Source of the DNA: an uncultured Bacteroidales bacterium
GTDB taxonomy: Bacteria > Bacteroidota > Bacteroidia > Bacteroidales > UBA932
Assembly: GCA_947305045.1 (NCBI GenBank)
Contig: CAMZCW010000156.1
Coordinates: 1 to 5,644 of the forward strand
Length of the DNA: 5,644 bases
Reading direction: 5' to 3'
Shown: piece by piece, positions 5,055 to 5,644 of the stretch
Position numbering within the stretch: position 1 is the stretch's first letter
Layout: each line of letters starts with the position of its first letter
Notes under the pieces: model-generated
The model's database searches: none
What the model was told of the DNA's origin: nothing
Seen by the model: only the letters and a program-made list of their open reading frames with translations
Translations under genes and position numbers: made by a program

Positions 5055-5618
5055 ATGAAAAAACAGATCAAAACTACGGAGGCAATCTTCCCGATGCCTG
5101 TACTGCTTATCTCAACCTTCAATGAGGATGGGACCGTCGATGTGATGAACGCCGCGTGGGGAACCATGCAAGAACGGGGAATGGTAGCCCTCAACTTGAC
5201 CGAAACCCACAAGACCGTGGAAAACATCAAGGCACGGAAAGGCTTTGTCGTTCATCTTGCAGACGCCAAACACGTCGCGGAAGCCGACTGGTTCGGCGTT
5301 GTGAGCGGGAGGAAAGATCCGGACAAATTCGCGAAGTCCGGTCTGACCTATGTAAAATCAGACCTTGTGGATGCGCCCATAATCAACGAATTGCCTGTCG
5401 CCATTGAATGTGAGTTCGTTGAATATCAGAATGGCGATACCGGCATCGGTGTTATCGGCAAGGTGCTTCGCACATCCGTTGAAGAAGCAAATCTGAAAGA
5501 CGGACAAGTGGACATTGATTCACTGGAGGCTATCGCCTTTGACCCTTATACCCACGGTTATTACAAGGTCGGAGGCCGGGTAGGAGATGCTTTCAAAGAC
5601 GGATTGAAGCTTAAATAG
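5055..5618 (+). CDS. Flavin reductase-like FMN-binding protein
   Basis: A 187-residue cytoplasmic protein of the flavin reductase-like (FMN-binding split barrel) family, which binds FMN or FAD and usually passes electrons from NAD(P)H. The start MKKQIKTTEAIFPMPVLLIST, then EDGTVDVMNAAWGTM (24-38), is the typical opening strand and FMN-contacting segment. LTETHKTVENI (48-58) is the second conserved block, with DWFGVVSG (78-85), LVDAPII (104-110) and AIAFDP at 159-164 further on. The C-terminal DGLKLK is as I recall for Bacteroidota members. ATG 5055 was chosen because family members begin MKKxxK there. ATG 5022 would add 11 residues and sits only 19 nt after the GH2 stop, so it cannot be excluded. 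Open frame upstream of 5022 overlaps the GH2 gene in another frame and looks non-coding. No promoter is visible in the 52-nt gap, so it is likely cotranscribed with GH2. Its electron acceptor is unknown. Confidence 0.88.
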   Translation: MKKQIKTTEAIFPMPVLLISTFNEDGTVDVMNAAWGTMQERGMVALNLTETHKTVENIKARKGFVVHLADAKHVAEADWFGVVSGRKDPDKFAKSGLTYVKSDLVDAPIINELPVAIECEFVEYQNGDTGIGVIGKVLRTSVEEANLKDGQVDIDSLEAIAFDPYTHGYYKVGGRVGDAFKDGLKLK

Positions 5619-5637
5619 CCCCTTCGGGGTCGGTTTT
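5619..5637 (+). terminator. Possible weak terminator hairpin after the flavin reductase gene
   Basis: CCCC (5619-5622) and GGGG (5626-5629) form a short stem closed by TTC, or a 3-bp stem with a stable UUCG loop. TCGG and four T (5634-5637) follow. It begins directly after the stop codon. The stem is short for a Rho-independent terminator, and the sequence also belongs to the repeat family seen at 169-193. Confidence 0.4.
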
Positions 5638-5644
5638 AATGGGG
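5620..5644. repeat. Repeat block shared with 169-193 (right copy, cut by window end)
   Basis: 22 of 25 bases match 169-193, ending in the GGGG that in the left copy begins a large hairpin unit. The window stops at this point, so whether a full palindromic unit follows cannot be seen. Confidence 0.7.

Overview
The window looks like a stretch of a Bacteroidales (Bacteroidota) chromosome. Three things point there. Two promoters match the Bacteroidota -33 TTTG / -7 TAnnTTTG form with 19-nt spacing. Genes lack clear Shine-Dalgarno sequences. The proteins resemble families common in gut and rumen Bacteroidales: a GH2 beta-galactosidase with DUF4982-like C-terminal domains, a DUF1349 lipoprotein, an ADP-ribosylglycohydrolase and a split-barrel flavin reductase. 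GC content appears to be a little over 50% (not counted), so a low-GC Bacteroides is less likely than another Bacteroidales lineage. The genus cannot be named from the sequence alone. All recognisable genes are on the + strand.

Layout. (1) 1-108: the last 35 residues of a YbaK-type Cys-tRNA(Pro) deacylase. (2) 109-292: an intergenic region with two tandem hairpin units of identical geometry, 75 nt apart, followed by a promoter. (3) 293-838 and 864-1721: a second YbaK-fold protein (prolyl-tRNA synthetase-associated domain) and an ADP-ribosylglycohydrolase. They are 25 nt apart with no promoter seen between them, so probably one operon. (4) 1722-1849: a short gap ending in a near-identical copy of the same promoter/leader. 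(5) 1850-2635: a DUF1349 (concanavalin-like fold) lipoprotein. (6) 2657-5002: a secreted GH2 beta-galactosidase with a third, shorter leader copy overlapping the 3' end of the DUF1349 gene. (7) 5055-5618 (alternative start 5022): a flavin reductase-like FMN-binding protein. (8) 5619-5644: a small hairpin and the start of another copy of the extragenic repeat seen at 169-193.

How the genes may work together. The first part concerns tRNA proofreading (two deacylase-fold proteins) plus removal of ADP-ribose. The second part concerns extracytoplasmic glycan breakdown: a membrane-anchored carbohydrate-binding-like lipoprotein and a secreted exo-glycosidase. No SusC/SusD pair or sensor is present, so this is not a complete polysaccharide utilisation locus within the window. 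The flavin reductase has no obvious link to either.

The most unusual feature is not a gene. It is the reuse of almost the same promoter/leader (ending TATCTTTAAACCGATAAA) in front of three unrelated genes, together with an extragenic palindromic repeat family in the gaps. No clearly new defence or mobile system was found.
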